The position numbers and the translations under genes were made by a program. The notes under the pieces were generated by a model. That model was given only the letters and a program-made list of their open reading frames with translations. It had not been told where the DNA came from and did not search any database. From NCBI RefSeq assembly GCF_904846695.1, contig NZ_CAJHBR010000018.1:1-64000 (forward strand): 64,000 bases of DNA, written 5' to 3'. Positions 29,663 through 38,685 of the stretch are shown here, piece after piece (the first letter of the stretch is position 1; every line of letters starts with the position of its first letter). Origin of the DNA: Psychrobacter urativorans. Its GTDB lineage: Bacteria > Pseudomonadota > Gammaproteobacteria > Pseudomonadales > Moraxellaceae.

Positions 29663-31177
29663 TTGAGAGTGGTTGTGAATTCTATCGCAACGGCGGCGAC
29701 GTCGACTGACCTACCTGTTTTATCTGCCCCCTCTATGACCACTACCATTGCTGCTATTGCAACGCCGCTTGGCCGTGGTGGAGTAGGTATCATCCGCCTG
29801 TCTGGTAGCAAAGCTTACGCCATCGCTTGTCAGTTGACGGGTAAGACCAAGTTTAGCCCACGCTTAGCCAGTTTTTGTCGCTTTTATCAAGCTGATGGTA
29901 CGATCATCGATGAAGGGCTGGTGTTATATTTCAATGCGCCACACTCTTTTACTGGTGAGGATGTGATTGAGCTACAAGGCCATGGTGGTATGATTTTGCA
30001 GAATCAGCTATTAGCACGCGTTTTTGAGCTGGGCGCGCAGCAAGCAAACGCGGGAGAGTTCTCGTATCGAGCTTTTGATAATGATAAGCTCGATCTGGTA
30101 CAAGCAGAAGCTATTGCTGATGCAATCGATGCCACTAGCGCTGCTGCTGCTAGTAGCGCTATACGCTCATTAAGTGGTGAGTTTTCACTAAAGATCAATC
30201 AACTGTTAGAACAACTGATTCATCTGCGTCTGCATGTAGAGGCGGCTATTGATTTTCCTGATGAAGAAGACGTTGATTTTCTATCCGATGGCGTTATTCA
30301 AGATAAACTGGAACAAACCCAAGCGCAGATTCAACTAGTATTAGCGACGGCCAAACAGGGTCAGTTATTACGTGATGGTATTCATGTGGTATTAGCAGGC
30401 CGACCTAATGCTGGCAAATCCAGCTTACTCAATCGGCTAGCAGGGCAAGAGCGCGCTATCGTTACTGAGATTGCTGGAACTACGCGCGATACGCTACAAG
30501 AGACAGTAGTGTTGAATGGTTTGACGCTACATTTAACCGATACCGCAGGGCTGCGTGAGACTGAAGATACGGTTGAACGTATCGGCATAGCCCGTGCTCG
30601 TACCGCTATCGCCCAAGCTGACATGCTACTGTTGGTCTATGATGTGACTCGTGATATAGAAGGCGGTAGCACCCCTATTCAATTAGCAGAGCAGCTATTT
30701 GGTGAGTTACCAGAAGCCAAACGCTTACTAATTATTGCTAATAAAAGCGACTTACTACCGCAGAATAGTGATAAAACTGTCCAGCTATCTAATGGCCTTA
30801 CTGAGACAAGTCAGACAAACAATATAGTTTCCACGTTTATTCATACTGATGCTAATAACGGCCAAGGATATGAGCAAGTTAATGTTTCATGTGAAACAGG
30901 GGCGGGTATTGAAAATCTTATCGAAACGCTTTGTGCTAAAGTAGGCTTTCACCCTCCCGAAAACAGTCTTATTGCCCGTACCCGCCATTTAGATGCATTG
31001 AGACGAACACTGCTTTATTTGGATGAAGCCCATGAGCAATTGGTAGTCTTTCAGGCAGGAGAGCTAGTGGCTGACAGTTTGCGTCAAGCTCAGCATAGTT
31101 TGAGCGAGATCACGGGTGCCTTTAGCGCTGATGATTTGTTAGGTAAAATATTTGGTAGTTTTTGTATAGGTAAGTAG
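29663..31177 (+). CDS. mnmE: tRNA modification GTPase MnmE (TrmE)
   Basis: With MnmG it places the 5-carboxymethylaminomethyl group on U34 of tRNAs. The N-terminal formyl-THF domain has TIAAIATPLGRGGVGIIRLSG. The GTPase domain has G1 GRPNAGKSSLLNRL, G2/G3 IAGTTRDT...DTAGLRE, and G4 NKSD. The C-terminus ends FGSFCIGK with the catalytic Cys. The start is unclear: the frame opens with TTG 29663, and ATG 29735 fits the family but lacks a ribosome binding site. A Ser/Thr/Asn-rich insert lies in the G domain near residues 375-410, and the parS-like site at 30883 sits there. mnmG is not in the window. Confidence 0.95.
   Translation: MRVVVNSIATAATSTDLPVLSAPSMTTTIAAIATPLGRGGVGIIRLSGSKAYAIACQLTGKTKFSPRLASFCRFYQADGTIIDEGLVLYFNAPHSFTGEDVIELQGHGGMILQNQLLARVFELGAQQANAGEFSYRAFDNDKLDLVQAEAIADAIDATSAAAASSAIRSLSGEFSLKINQLLEQLIHLRLHVEAAIDFPDEEDVDFLSDGVIQDKLEQTQAQIQLVLATAKQGQLLRDGIHVVLAGRPNAGKSSLLNRLAGQERAIVTEIAGTTRDTLQETVVLNGLTLHLTDTAGLRETEDTVERIGIARARTAIAQADMLLLVYDVTRDIEGGSTPIQLAEQLFGELPEAKRLLIIANKSDLLPQNSDKTVQLSNGLTETSQTNNIVSTFIHTDANNGQGYEQVNVSCETGAGIENLIETLCAKVGFHPPENSLIARTRHLDALRRTLLYLDEAHEQLVVFQAGELVADSLRQAQHSLSEITGAFSADDLLGKIFGSFCIGK
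30883..30898 (+). promoter_or_regulatory. parS-like site within mnmE
   Basis: TGTTTCATGTGAAACA, inside the variable insert of the MnmE G domain, where it encodes NVSCET. Confidence 0.75.
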
Positions 31178-31220
31178 CGGCAGCTCACTAGCTATAGATC
31201 ATCTATATGCATAATTAGTA

Positions 31221-31244
31221 CTCATACTCATACTCATACTCATA
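31221..31244 (+). repeat. Hexanucleotide tandem repeat
   Basis: Four copies of CTCATA between mnmE and nrdR, with a fifth degenerate copy nearby. A possible slippage site outside coding sequence. Confidence 0.8.
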
Positions 31245-31334
31245 CTGTTACTCATATTGATACTTGTAGCTGACATCCATAGATGAAACCTGTAACCGGC
31301 AGTTATAATTGGCACCCATAAAAAGGAACACCGC

Positions 31335-31802
31335 ATGCACTGTCCTTATTGCAACGCTTCAGAGACTAAGGTCATTGATTCACGTTTAGCAGCAGAAGGA
31401 GCGCAAGTACGTCGTCGTCGGGTCTGTAGTAGTTGCCAAGAGCGTTTTACTACCTTTGAGATGGTAGAAGTCGTTATGCCACGGATTATCAAATCAAGTG
31501 GCAAAATTGAACCTTATGATAATGAGAAACTACGCCGCTCTATTCAATTGCCGTTACAGAAGCGTCCCATTACTATTGATGAGCAAGAAGCTATGATTAG
31601 CCGTGTTGAAAAGCGCGTACGGCAAATGGGGGAACGCGAAATCAGTAGCAAAGTCTTAGGCGAAATTATCATGAGCGAACTGAAATCTCTAGATGATGTA
31701 GCTTATGTACGTTTTGCTAGTGTCTATCGCGATTTTCAAGATATCGATGCCTTTCATCAAGAGATAGCTAATATTCGCCCCGCTGATAAAGACGATAGTT
31801 AG
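31335..31802 (+). CDS. nrdR: Transcriptional repressor NrdR
   Basis: Zinc- and ATP/dATP-binding repressor of ribonucleotide reductase genes. The 155 residues start [17 protein letters not shown] with a four-cysteine zinc ribbon (CPYC and CSSC), followed by an ATP-cone domain ([19 protein letters not shown]) and [14 protein letters not shown]. Adjacent to ribD, as in many proteobacteria. Confidence 0.97.
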   Translation: MHCPYCNASETKVIDSRLAAEGAQVRRRRVCSSCQERFTTFEMVEVVMPRIIKSSGKIEPYDNEKLRRSIQLPLQKRPITIDEQEAMISRVEKRVRQMGEREISSKVLGEIIMSELKSLDDVAYVRFASVYRDFQDIDAFHQEIANIRPADKDDS

Positions 31803-31854
31803 TTTTCACTACTTTTTTGCCAATCGATTATTTCTTATTAAGCGTGGTGCTTGT

Positions 31855-32910
31855 ATGTCAGTTTTTAACCTTAGTCGAAATGCTAGTGATAGCTATTTTA
31901 TGATGCTAGCTATCGAACAAGGCCGACGTGGACAATATACTACTCGCCCTAATCCAGCAGTAGGCTGCGTGATAGTGCAAGCAGAACAAGTAGTAGGGCA
32001 AGGCTTTCATCCACAAGCAGGACAGCCACATGCTGAAGTATTTGCGCTCAGAGACGCTGGCAGTAAAGCGTTAGGAGCAACGGCTTATGTAACTTTGGAA
32101 CCTTGTAGTCATACTGGACGTACACCACCTTGTGCATTGGCGTTGATTGAAGCGGGTATCAAGCGCGTGGTGGTCGCCGGTTTAGATCCTAATCCACAAG
32201 TAGCGGGTCGCGGGGTAAAGTGGTTACAGCAGGCAGGTATTGCGGTAACTGTTGGGGTATTGACTAGCCAAGCAGAAGCGCTTAATCGTGGTTTTCTAAA
32301 AGCAATGCGTACGCAAATGCCTTATGTACGGTTAAAGATAGCTACTAGCCTCGATGGTCGTACAGCTATGGCGTCAGGAGAGTCTAAGTGGATTACTGGT
32401 GCAGCAGCGCGCGAGGATGTACAGAAGCTACGGGCGCAAAGCGCAGCTATTATCACTGGTAGCGAAACGGTTATCACAGACAATCCACAGCTGAACGTAC
32501 GCTCCACGCAATTAGGGGTAGCGCTTGCGCAAATACCGCAACCAAAGCTAGTGATACTTGATAGACGTCAGCGCTTAGCTTATGATCCAAAATCTGACTA
32601 CCAGTTATGTTGTGATAGTGACACCCTCTATTGGCGTGATAACGAGCTAGCAGAACTATTAACTAGATTAGTCAGCGAGCATCATTGTTATGAGGTGCTG
32701 ATTGAGGCGGGTGCTAAAGTGGCTGGTAGCTTTCTTAGTGCGCAGCTAGTTGATGAGCTAATTGTCTATCAAGCGCCTTGTTTATTAGGGGCCCAAGCTA
32801 AAGCTATGGTTGATTTTAATCCTTTATCTTTAGCGCAGCAATTACGCTTTGATTATCATAGCCATGAGCAACTTGGTTCTGACCTTAAGATCACTCTCAT
32901 GCCATTGTAA
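31855..32910 (+). CDS. ribD: Bifunctional riboflavin biosynthesis deaminase/reductase RibD
   Basis: Performs the deaminase and reductase steps after GTP cyclohydrolase II in riboflavin synthesis. The deaminase domain has the zinc site HAEVFAL and PCSHTGRTPPC and opens MMLAIEQGRRGQYTTRPNPAVGC. The reductase domain starts around LKIATSLDGRTAMASGESKWITG. At 351 residues it is a little shorter than E. coli RibD (367). It follows nrdR by 52 bases. Confidence 0.96.
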   Translation: MSVFNLSRNASDSYFMMLAIEQGRRGQYTTRPNPAVGCVIVQAEQVVGQGFHPQAGQPHAEVFALRDAGSKALGATAYVTLEPCSHTGRTPPCALALIEAGIKRVVVAGLDPNPQVAGRGVKWLQQAGIAVTVGVLTSQAEALNRGFLKAMRTQMPYVRLKIATSLDGRTAMASGESKWITGAAAREDVQKLRAQSAAIITGSETVITDNPQLNVRSTQLGVALAQIPQPKLVILDRRQRLAYDPKSDYQLCCDSDTLYWRDNELAELLTRLVSEHHCYEVLIEAGAKVAGSFLSAQLVDELIVYQAPCLLGAQAKAMVDFNPLSLAQQLRFDYHSHEQLGSDLKITLMPL

Positions 32911-33004
32911 TTAGACAATACAATCAAAGATATAACCTCAAGGAGTTATCCACAGTAGGGGTTAAATAGTCCGTTAATGTGGATAACTACTATACTGAAC
33001 ATAA

Positions 33005-33020
33005 GGTTTCACATGAAACT
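33005..33020 (-). promoter_or_regulatory. parS-like site
   Basis: GGTTTCACATGAAACT, reverse orientation of the CATGTG form, 3 mismatches to the consensus. First of two sites 27 bases apart. Confidence 0.55.
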
Positions 33021-33031
33021 GTGTATAACTT

Positions 33032-33047
33032 TGTTTCACATGAAACT
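33032..33047 (-). promoter_or_regulatory. parS-like site
   Basis: TGTTTCACATGAAACT, 2 mismatches to the consensus, flanked by DnaA boxes. Confidence 0.65.
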
Positions 33048-33297
33048 TATAGACTATGAGTAACCGTTTATAATCAGCTCAAACCTTTACTGAGCTTAAC
33101 TTTGCATAGAGGTATCAGTACCATTGCCGCTACAATTTAATTTACTAGCTATTGTGGATAACTTTTGCAGATGGCTGATTTACACAGTTAAACGCTACAA
33201 ACATTCCATACTTATCCACAACTTATGCCATTGAAACGCAAGCGATGAATAAGTATGCTGATGATCAAACCAACAGCGATAATACAAAGAGGTTAAT

Positions 33298-33960
33298 ATG
33301 TTTACTGGAATTATAGAAAGTGTTGGACGTGTCAAGACTATGCAGCCTGTCGGTGGTGATATTCGCTTGGTTATTGAGGCCAATGATTTAGATTTTAGTG
33401 ATATTTCACTAGGCGATTCCATCGCTTCTAATGGGATTTGTTTGACAGTAGTCGATTTAGGTAGTAACTATTATGCTGTTGATGTTTCACGTGAAACTAT
33501 AGCTCGTACTGCGCTGCAGGATTTAAAAGCGGGTGATGTGGTTAACTTAGAAAAAGCGATGCTGCCTACCACTCGCTTTGGCGGACATATTGTCTCTGGT
33601 CACGTTGACGGTGTGGGGGTAGTAAGCAAGTTAAAGCAAGACGCTCGCTCTATTTACATCGAAATCGAAATTCCAGCTGAGTTGGCGCATTACACAGCAA
33701 CTAAAGGCTCTATTACTCTTGATGGCATTAGCCTGACTACTAATCTGGTACGTGATAATATCGTTTGTTTAAATATTATTCCTCATACTGCGCAAGTGAC
33801 TAATATTGCTAAGCACTGGTTAGTCGGCGATAAAGTCAATGTCGAGGTAGATCTGGTTGCGCGTTATTTAGAGCGTTTGTTGAATAAAAAAACAGATACT
33901 TCACCAGCCCCTAGTGCTATTACTGAGAGTTTTTTAGCAGATAATGGCTTTATGAGATAA
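33298..33960 (+). CDS. ribE: Riboflavin synthase, alpha chain
   Basis: Dismutates two 6,7-dimethyl-8-ribityllumazine molecules to riboflavin. The 220 residues begin MFTGIIESVGRV, the hallmark N-terminus. Two lumazine-binding repeats are visible (SNGICLTVVDLG and LDGISLTTNLVRDN), with the intervening GGHIVSGHVDGVG. A parS-like site within the gene encodes VSRET. It is separated from ribD by the DnaA-box region and so is probably transcribed from its own promoter. Confidence 0.96.
   Translation: MFTGIIESVGRVKTMQPVGGDIRLVIEANDLDFSDISLGDSIASNGICLTVVDLGSNYYAVDVSRETIARTALQDLKAGDVVNLEKAMLPTTRFGGHIVSGHVDGVGVVSKLKQDARSIYIEIEIPAELAHYTATKGSITLDGISLTTNLVRDNIVCLNIIPHTAQVTNIAKHWLVGDKVNVEVDLVARYLERLLNKKTDTSPAPSAITESFLADNGFMR
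33483..33498 (+). promoter_or_regulatory. parS-like site within ribE
   Basis: TGTTTCACGTGAAACT, one mismatch and a palindromic centre, encoding DVSRET in riboflavin synthase. Confidence 0.75.
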
Positions 33961-34169
33961 CAGATTTATCAAGTTTTAGCTAAATCAAATTCAGTTAGAT
34001 CAATTAACTAATTGAATGACCAACTAGCCATCAATCAGCCTAATATACGCTGGTTGATAGCTGACTGAGCAGCAGTTATTGGCTTTTAGTAGTCTAACTG
34101 CTGGAGATCTAAGAGATTATAAGCTCTATATTCAAGTGTTAACTTTTTATAGCCTAGCGGTTACGCCTA

Positions 34170-37022
34170 TTAATTATTAATGAGTCGCTGTAGTACCTCA
34201 ATAAGTTGCTGCTTATTAATAGGTTTAGTCAAAAATTCATTCATTCCGGCCTTCCTACAAGCTTCCCTATCCTCTACAGAGTCATTAGCGGTGAGCGCTA
34301 CTATAGGAATATCATTGCCTTGGGCTCGAATAGTTCGTGTCGCTTCCATCCCATCCATCACTGGCATACGACAATCCATCAAAATAAGTGCAATGCTCTG
34401 CTCGGTTGCCGCTAGCTGCTGTAAGGCTTGTTTGCCATTTTCAGCAACGATAGTCTGATAACCTAACTGATCTAACAGTTTACAGGCTACTTTTCGATTA
34501 ATAATATTGTCTTCAACTACTAAGATTAAGGCTTCTATAGGCTGCTTTATAACTTGATCGCTATCACTTTGGATTTCTGTAACGTTAGGAGCTTGGAGCT
34601 CTGGTGGTACCAAAGCTTTAGGGGTTACCGGTTCGTTAGTAGTCATCAGTAATGCAGATGAGTTTGCCAGTAGCTTTGGCTGAGTTAAGCGAATGATTTC
34701 AGATAATAATAAAGTGACATCTAAAGGCTTATGCAAAAACCCATCGAACTGATCTAGATAAGTAGATGAGATATTACGCACCATCTTCATGCTCAATAGA
34801 ATCTTTGGTGAGGGCATGGCGAGCAGAGCCTCTAAGCTACTCTGAGGTATAGTGCCAGCTGTATTGTTATCAATACTAACATCGGCACTAGTAGCAACAG
34901 CAACTGAGTTGGCTATGCTTATGGGTTGGTTATCGTAATCAAGTAGTAATAACGGCGCTGAGGTTTCGCTTTTATGCTGCAGTTTTTCTGTGATCTCAGC
35001 TACAGCTGGCATCTCGTTAATAGAGTAGATATCAGCACTGATAGATAAGTGATGGCAAAGTCTGCGCAGGTAATCAATATACAGGTCATGTTTAACGATA
35101 GCGACCAGATAAATAGGGGTTAGGTTAGCATGGAAGTAATAAGTAGGGTGATAAGTGGGCGCTCTACAGGGTAAGTAGAGGGCAAAAGTACTGCCCGAGC
35201 GACCATCGCTATCGAGTTGGATAAATCCTCCAAGGAGTTGGGCGAAACTGTTAGATATAGCCAGTCCAAGACCTGTCCCACCGAACTTATGGCTGATCTG
35301 AGCATTGGCTTGATTAAAATAAGAAAACAGCGAGTGTTTTTCATCTTCAGCAATACCTATACCGGTATCTATAACACTGAAGCGAATCCAATGATACTGA
35401 TCGGTAGCAACAGAAGAGTTATTTTGAGTAGGAGGATGTTTGGCCAAGCCTTTGGTTCTATTTTGCGTAGTTTTTTGCTGAGTGACTGGCTCTACAACTA
35501 AAGCCACATAGCCTGATTCAGTGAATTTAATTGCATTGTTCATTAGGTTGAGAATGATTTGTTGTAAGCGCTTAGCATCAGTATCGATGAAACGAGGGCA
35601 CTCAGGCATAAATAAATAGAGCAGATCGATATTCTTTTTATAAGCACTGCCAGCCATAAGGTCGACCACATGCTGATTGATTTTAAAGATATCAGTAGCT
35701 TCATTGGCGATTGAGGTTTTTCCTGCTTCTATTTTTGCTACATCTAGCATGTCATTGAGCATCGCTAGCATAGAGTGACTAGATTGTTTTAGGGTATGTA
35801 AAATATCTTGTTGCTTGAGCGAAAAAGCAGATTCTTCTATTATATCAAGGGTACCGATGATAGCGCTTAGTGGCGTGCGCAATTCATGACCAATAACGGA
35901 TCTAAGCTGAGCAAACTCTTTGACCTGTAGCTGTAACTGCTGGTTTTTTAACTTTTCACTTTCGAGTTGCTTGGTAAAAGTATCGACATTATTTAATAGC
36001 ACAGTAAAGCCATGTACTTGACCATGCTCCCCAAACCAAGGGGTAATGTGTAACTGATAGGTTTGCTTATTCTCTAAGCCATAGACTACTAAGGTACGAG
36101 TTACCCGTTGCAATGACAGTTTTTGTAGCAGCTGTTGGGTTGTAGGGTCGATACCAGTGACAAAGTCTGTCAGATTGTAGTCATTGTCGCGCTGAAAGAG
36201 GGTATTAAAAACCTGCTCAAAGCGTTGGTTAAAAAAGCTAATTTGACCTTGACGCATCACCATTAGCATAGGTAGAGGAGCTTGATCTACTAACCGTTCT
36301 AGCCGGTGGCTCAAGGTGTTAATACGACGATAATTGGTATGCAGCTGATAATTGACTCGCCCTAGAGCATGACCTAAGCGTATGAACTCTTCAGTGGAGG
36401 GGGCTTGCGCGAAAGGAGGTAGGGTGTAGATATCTTTAGAGGTAGTGGCCATATTCTCGATATAATTGAGTAATTGTGACCAATCTAATCGGCGCTTAAG
36501 GGTATATACCAACATCACCGTAAACAAAATCAGGGCCAACAATAGAGGCAACCAGTACTGGTAAGTCAGCCAATTTATATCCATAGGCTTGTGACGCAGC
36601 ACTATATAGATTTGATGTCCGCCTCGCAGTTTGATGACTCCTGTCAGCGTATTATTGGTCAACTGATAACTATTATTAGGAGCAACTGATTTGGCAAGCT
36701 TTGGAAAAACAACAGTAGTAAACCTCTTTTCTCCTGGTCTAGTATAGCGGTGCACATAGCTTTGCCCAGAGGGCAACATTAAGATAATTTGATAGCTGAC
36801 GCCTTCAAAAAAAGGTTTATCTAACAGGGCCAGCATTTCAACATCGGTAAGAGTAGTGTTTTTGGATATCTCGTAATGTAGAGCCTCGTATACCGTTTGG
36901 CTATACTGCTGATTATTGGTTTTTAGCAACGAGAACATCATGACATAATACAAGGTCAGCATGATAAGCAAGCTCAAAGTATAAAATATGAGCAAGCGCG
37001 TTAGTGACCTGAATTTCCGCAT
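34170..37022 (-). CDS. Hybrid sensor histidine kinase/response regulator (BarA-like)
   Basis: An inner-membrane kinase of 950 residues. Membrane helices lie at about 9-30 and 157-178, framing a periplasmic sensor domain of some 125 residues. Then come a PAS-like region (about 245-345), the HisKA domain with VIGHELRTPLSAIIG (His379), the HATPase with NLMNNAIKFT and FGGTGLGLAIS, a degenerate receiver-like domain (about 640-760), and a complete C-terminal receiver (about 830-950) with LILVVEDN, phospho-acceptor Asp883 in MDCRMPVMDG and the Lys in FLTKP. No Hpt domain is present, so phosphotransfer needs a separate Hpt protein. It is alone on the minus strand between ribE and fmt. The signal is unknown. 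Confidence 0.9.
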   Translation of the reverse strand: MRKFRSLTRLLIFYTLSLLIMLTLYYVMMFSLLKTNNQQYSQTVYEALHYEISKNTTLTDVEMLALLDKPFFEGVSYQIILMLPSGQSYVHRYTRPGEKRFTTVVFPKLAKSVAPNNSYQLTNNTLTGVIKLRGGHQIYIVLRHKPMDINWLTYQYWLPLLLALILFTVMLVYTLKRRLDWSQLLNYIENMATTSKDIYTLPPFAQAPSTEEFIRLGHALGRVNYQLHTNYRRINTLSHRLERLVDQAPLPMLMVMRQGQISFFNQRFEQVFNTLFQRDNDYNLTDFVTGIDPTTQQLLQKLSLQRVTRTLVVYGLENKQTYQLHITPWFGEHGQVHGFTVLLNNVDTFTKQLESEKLKNQQLQLQVKEFAQLRSVIGHELRTPLSAIIGTLDIIEESAFSLKQQDILHTLKQSSHSMLAMLNDMLDVAKIEAGKTSIANEATDIFKINQHVVDLMAGSAYKKNIDLLYLFMPECPRFIDTDAKRLQQIILNLMNNAIKFTESGYVALVVEPVTQQKTTQNRTKGLAKHPPTQNNSSVATDQYHWIRFSVIDTGIGIAEDEKHSLFSYFNQANAQISHKFGGTGLGLAISNSFAQLLGGFIQLDSDGRSGSTFALYLPCRAPTYHPTYYFHANLTPIYLVAIVKHDLYIDYLRRLCHHLSISADIYSINEMPAVAEITEKLQHKSETSAPLLLLDYDNQPISIANSVAVATSADVSIDNNTAGTIPQSSLEALLAMPSPKILLSMKMVRNISSTYLDQFDGFLHKPLDVTLLLSEIIRLTQPKLLANSSALLMTTNEPVTPKALVPPELQAPNVTEIQSDSDQVIKQPIEALILVVEDNIINRKVACKLLDQLGYQTIVAENGKQALQQLAATEQSIALILMDCRMPVMDGMEATRTIRAQGNDIPIVALTANDSVEDREACRKAGMNEFLTKPINKQQLIEVLQRLINN

Positions 37023-37497
37023 ATCACTTAATCCTATATCTGCCGCAAAGTGCAGTATGATAGTGATGGTCTAATAACCAGATAATACTCATTATCTGTC
37101 CTCTTAAATCTAACCGTAAAGGGCTTACAAAGTTTGTTCAAGCATTTTAACATGGACAACTATTTTCAGTGTAACTGTGGGTATGTGGACAGTTGACGAA
37201 TAAACGTTGCTGATGGCTAATAGTAGATTAAAGCTATGTATCAGATAAGATACAAATTGCGGATAATGCCGATGTGTTTTTATTATTATCAACTAATATT
37301 ATAATAGGTAAGGGTTGCTAAATACTATTTATAACGACTACAGAGTGATTTTAGCAGCTGCCCTAAAGACTGAACTAGCAGCGCTATAATTGAAGGTTGA
37401 ACACGCCTTATCCACAAGCATGGCACAACGCGATAAACTCACTTATAATACAGCGAGCACTTATCTGCAATTTATAAACCCTACCTACTAAGCTGCG
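37023..37497. other. Divergent gap between the sensor kinase gene and fmt
   Basis: AT-rich, non-coding and 475 bases long, holding the promoters of two genes that point away from each other. A perfect DnaA box TTATCCACA lies at 37408-37416, about 80 bases before fmt. Confidence 0.5.
37408..37416 (-). promoter_or_regulatory. DnaA box upstream of fmt
   Basis: Perfect TTATCCACA in the promoter region of fmt-rsmB, about 11 kb from the presumed oriC. Confidence 0.6.
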
Positions 37498-38616
37498 ATG
37501 ATAAACATGACCGCTATAAATGATTCCGACCCTAGTTTAAGCCCTACGCAAAGTTTAGATAATGAGCATCCTGCTAGTATTAATAAGATGCAACCGTTAC
37601 GAGTAGTATTCGCCGGTACGCCTGAGTTTGCAGCTACTAGTCTTGAGGCCTTAATAGCTCAACAAGACGCATTGAATATAATTATAGTAGCCGTCTACAC
37701 TCAGCCGGATCGAAAAGCGGGGCGTGGACAAAAACTATCAGCTTCGGCGGTCAAACAAGTGGCTTTGGCGCATAGCTTGCCTGTTGAGCAACCAGCTACT
37801 TTTAAAAAATCAGTGACAGAAGGTATAGCGGCTAGAGAAACACTACGCAGTTATCAGCCAGACTTAATGATTGTCGCAGCTTACGGACTGATCTTGCCGA
37901 TTGGGGTGTTAACTATGCCTACTTATGGTTGTCTCAATATTCATGCTTCACTTTTGCCGCGCTGGCGTGGTGCTGCTCCTATCCACCGGGCAATATTAGC
38001 GGGTGACAAAGAGACTGGCATTACTATTATGCAGATGGATAAAGGCTTAGATACGGGCGATATGTTGTATAAAGTCAGCTGTGTTATAGACTCCGGCGAC
38101 ACTGCAACTGGCTTACATGACAAACTAGCAGCTTTAGGCGCTACGGCTATTACTACTGTGCTACAAGATCTAGCAGGCTATCAACAGCAGGCTATTAGCC
38201 AAGATAATAGTGAAGCCAATTATGCCGAAAAGTTAGTCAAAACTGAAGGCGAAATTGACTGGTCACAGCCTGCCGCAGTAATTGAAAGACATATTCGGGG
38301 TCTAACCCCTTGGCCGGGTGCGTATACCTTTTTACAAGGCCAGCGAGTCAAGATTTTGGCCAGTTTACCGGTTAATACTAGCCAACAAACCCACGAAACT
38401 GCTGGCAAGGTTGTCAGTGTTGGACGCAAAGCAATTTTAGTCGCTTGTGGGATCGCAGTTGATGATAGTCAACAAGATGATTCTATCCAACAGCCCGCTG
38501 GCACTATCGCTATCACTGAATTACAGTTTGCTGGTAGTAAGTCAGTCAATGCTGAACAAATTTGTCATGGCAATCAGCTCAATGACGGTGACCAATTTAG
38601 TAACGATGCACCTTAA
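37498..38616 (+). CDS. fmt: Methionyl-tRNA formyltransferase
   Basis: Formylates Met-tRNAfMet for initiation. It has about 30 extra N-terminal residues before the family start LRVVFAGTPEFAATSLEAL. The catalytic centre NIHASLLPRWRGAAPIHRAI and MQMDKGLDTGDML are intact, and a C-terminal OB-fold domain follows (HIRGLTPWPGAYT). At 372 residues it is longer than E. coli Fmt (315), from the N-terminal extension, a C-terminal insert and a polar tail. def is not adjacent; rsmB follows, as is usual. Confidence 0.96.
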   Translation: MINMTAINDSDPSLSPTQSLDNEHPASINKMQPLRVVFAGTPEFAATSLEALIAQQDALNIIIVAVYTQPDRKAGRGQKLSASAVKQVALAHSLPVEQPATFKKSVTEGIAARETLRSYQPDLMIVAAYGLILPIGVLTMPTYGCLNIHASLLPRWRGAAPIHRAILAGDKETGITIMQMDKGLDTGDMLYKVSCVIDSGDTATGLHDKLAALGATAITTVLQDLAGYQQQAISQDNSEANYAEKLVKTEGEIDWSQPAAVIERHIRGLTPWPGAYTFLQGQRVKILASLPVNTSQQTHETAGKVVSVGRKAILVACGIAVDDSQQDDSIQQPAGTIAITELQFAGSKSVNAEQICHGNQLNDGDQFSNDAP

Positions 38617-38685
38617 TAATTTATAGTTATAGCTCCCTTTAATAAGCCAACACAGATGCCCAATAGGCATAGGAAATCAAGTAAT

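Larger units (their letters stand above)
32911..33297. promoter_or_regulatory. ribD-ribE intergenic region with four perfect DnaA boxes
   Basis: Non-coding, 387 bases. Perfect DnaA boxes: TTATCCACA at 32946-32954, TGTGGATAA at 32978-32986, TGTGGATAA at 33153-33161 and TTATCCACA at 33212-33220. Two parS-like sites (33005 and 33032) lie between the second and third. No FMN riboswitch is recognised. It lies about 7 kb from the presumed oriC and could be a DnaA-titrating locus, an accessory part of the origin or a control region of ribE. Confidence 0.75.

Noticed and set aside
31221-31244. CRISPR or phase-variable repeat
   Set aside because: Only four copies of a hexamer in non-coding DNA; no spacers and no coding frame to shift.
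32911-33297. FMN riboswitch before ribE
   Set aside because: The conserved RFN element segments are not seen; the gap is filled by DnaA boxes and parS-like sites.
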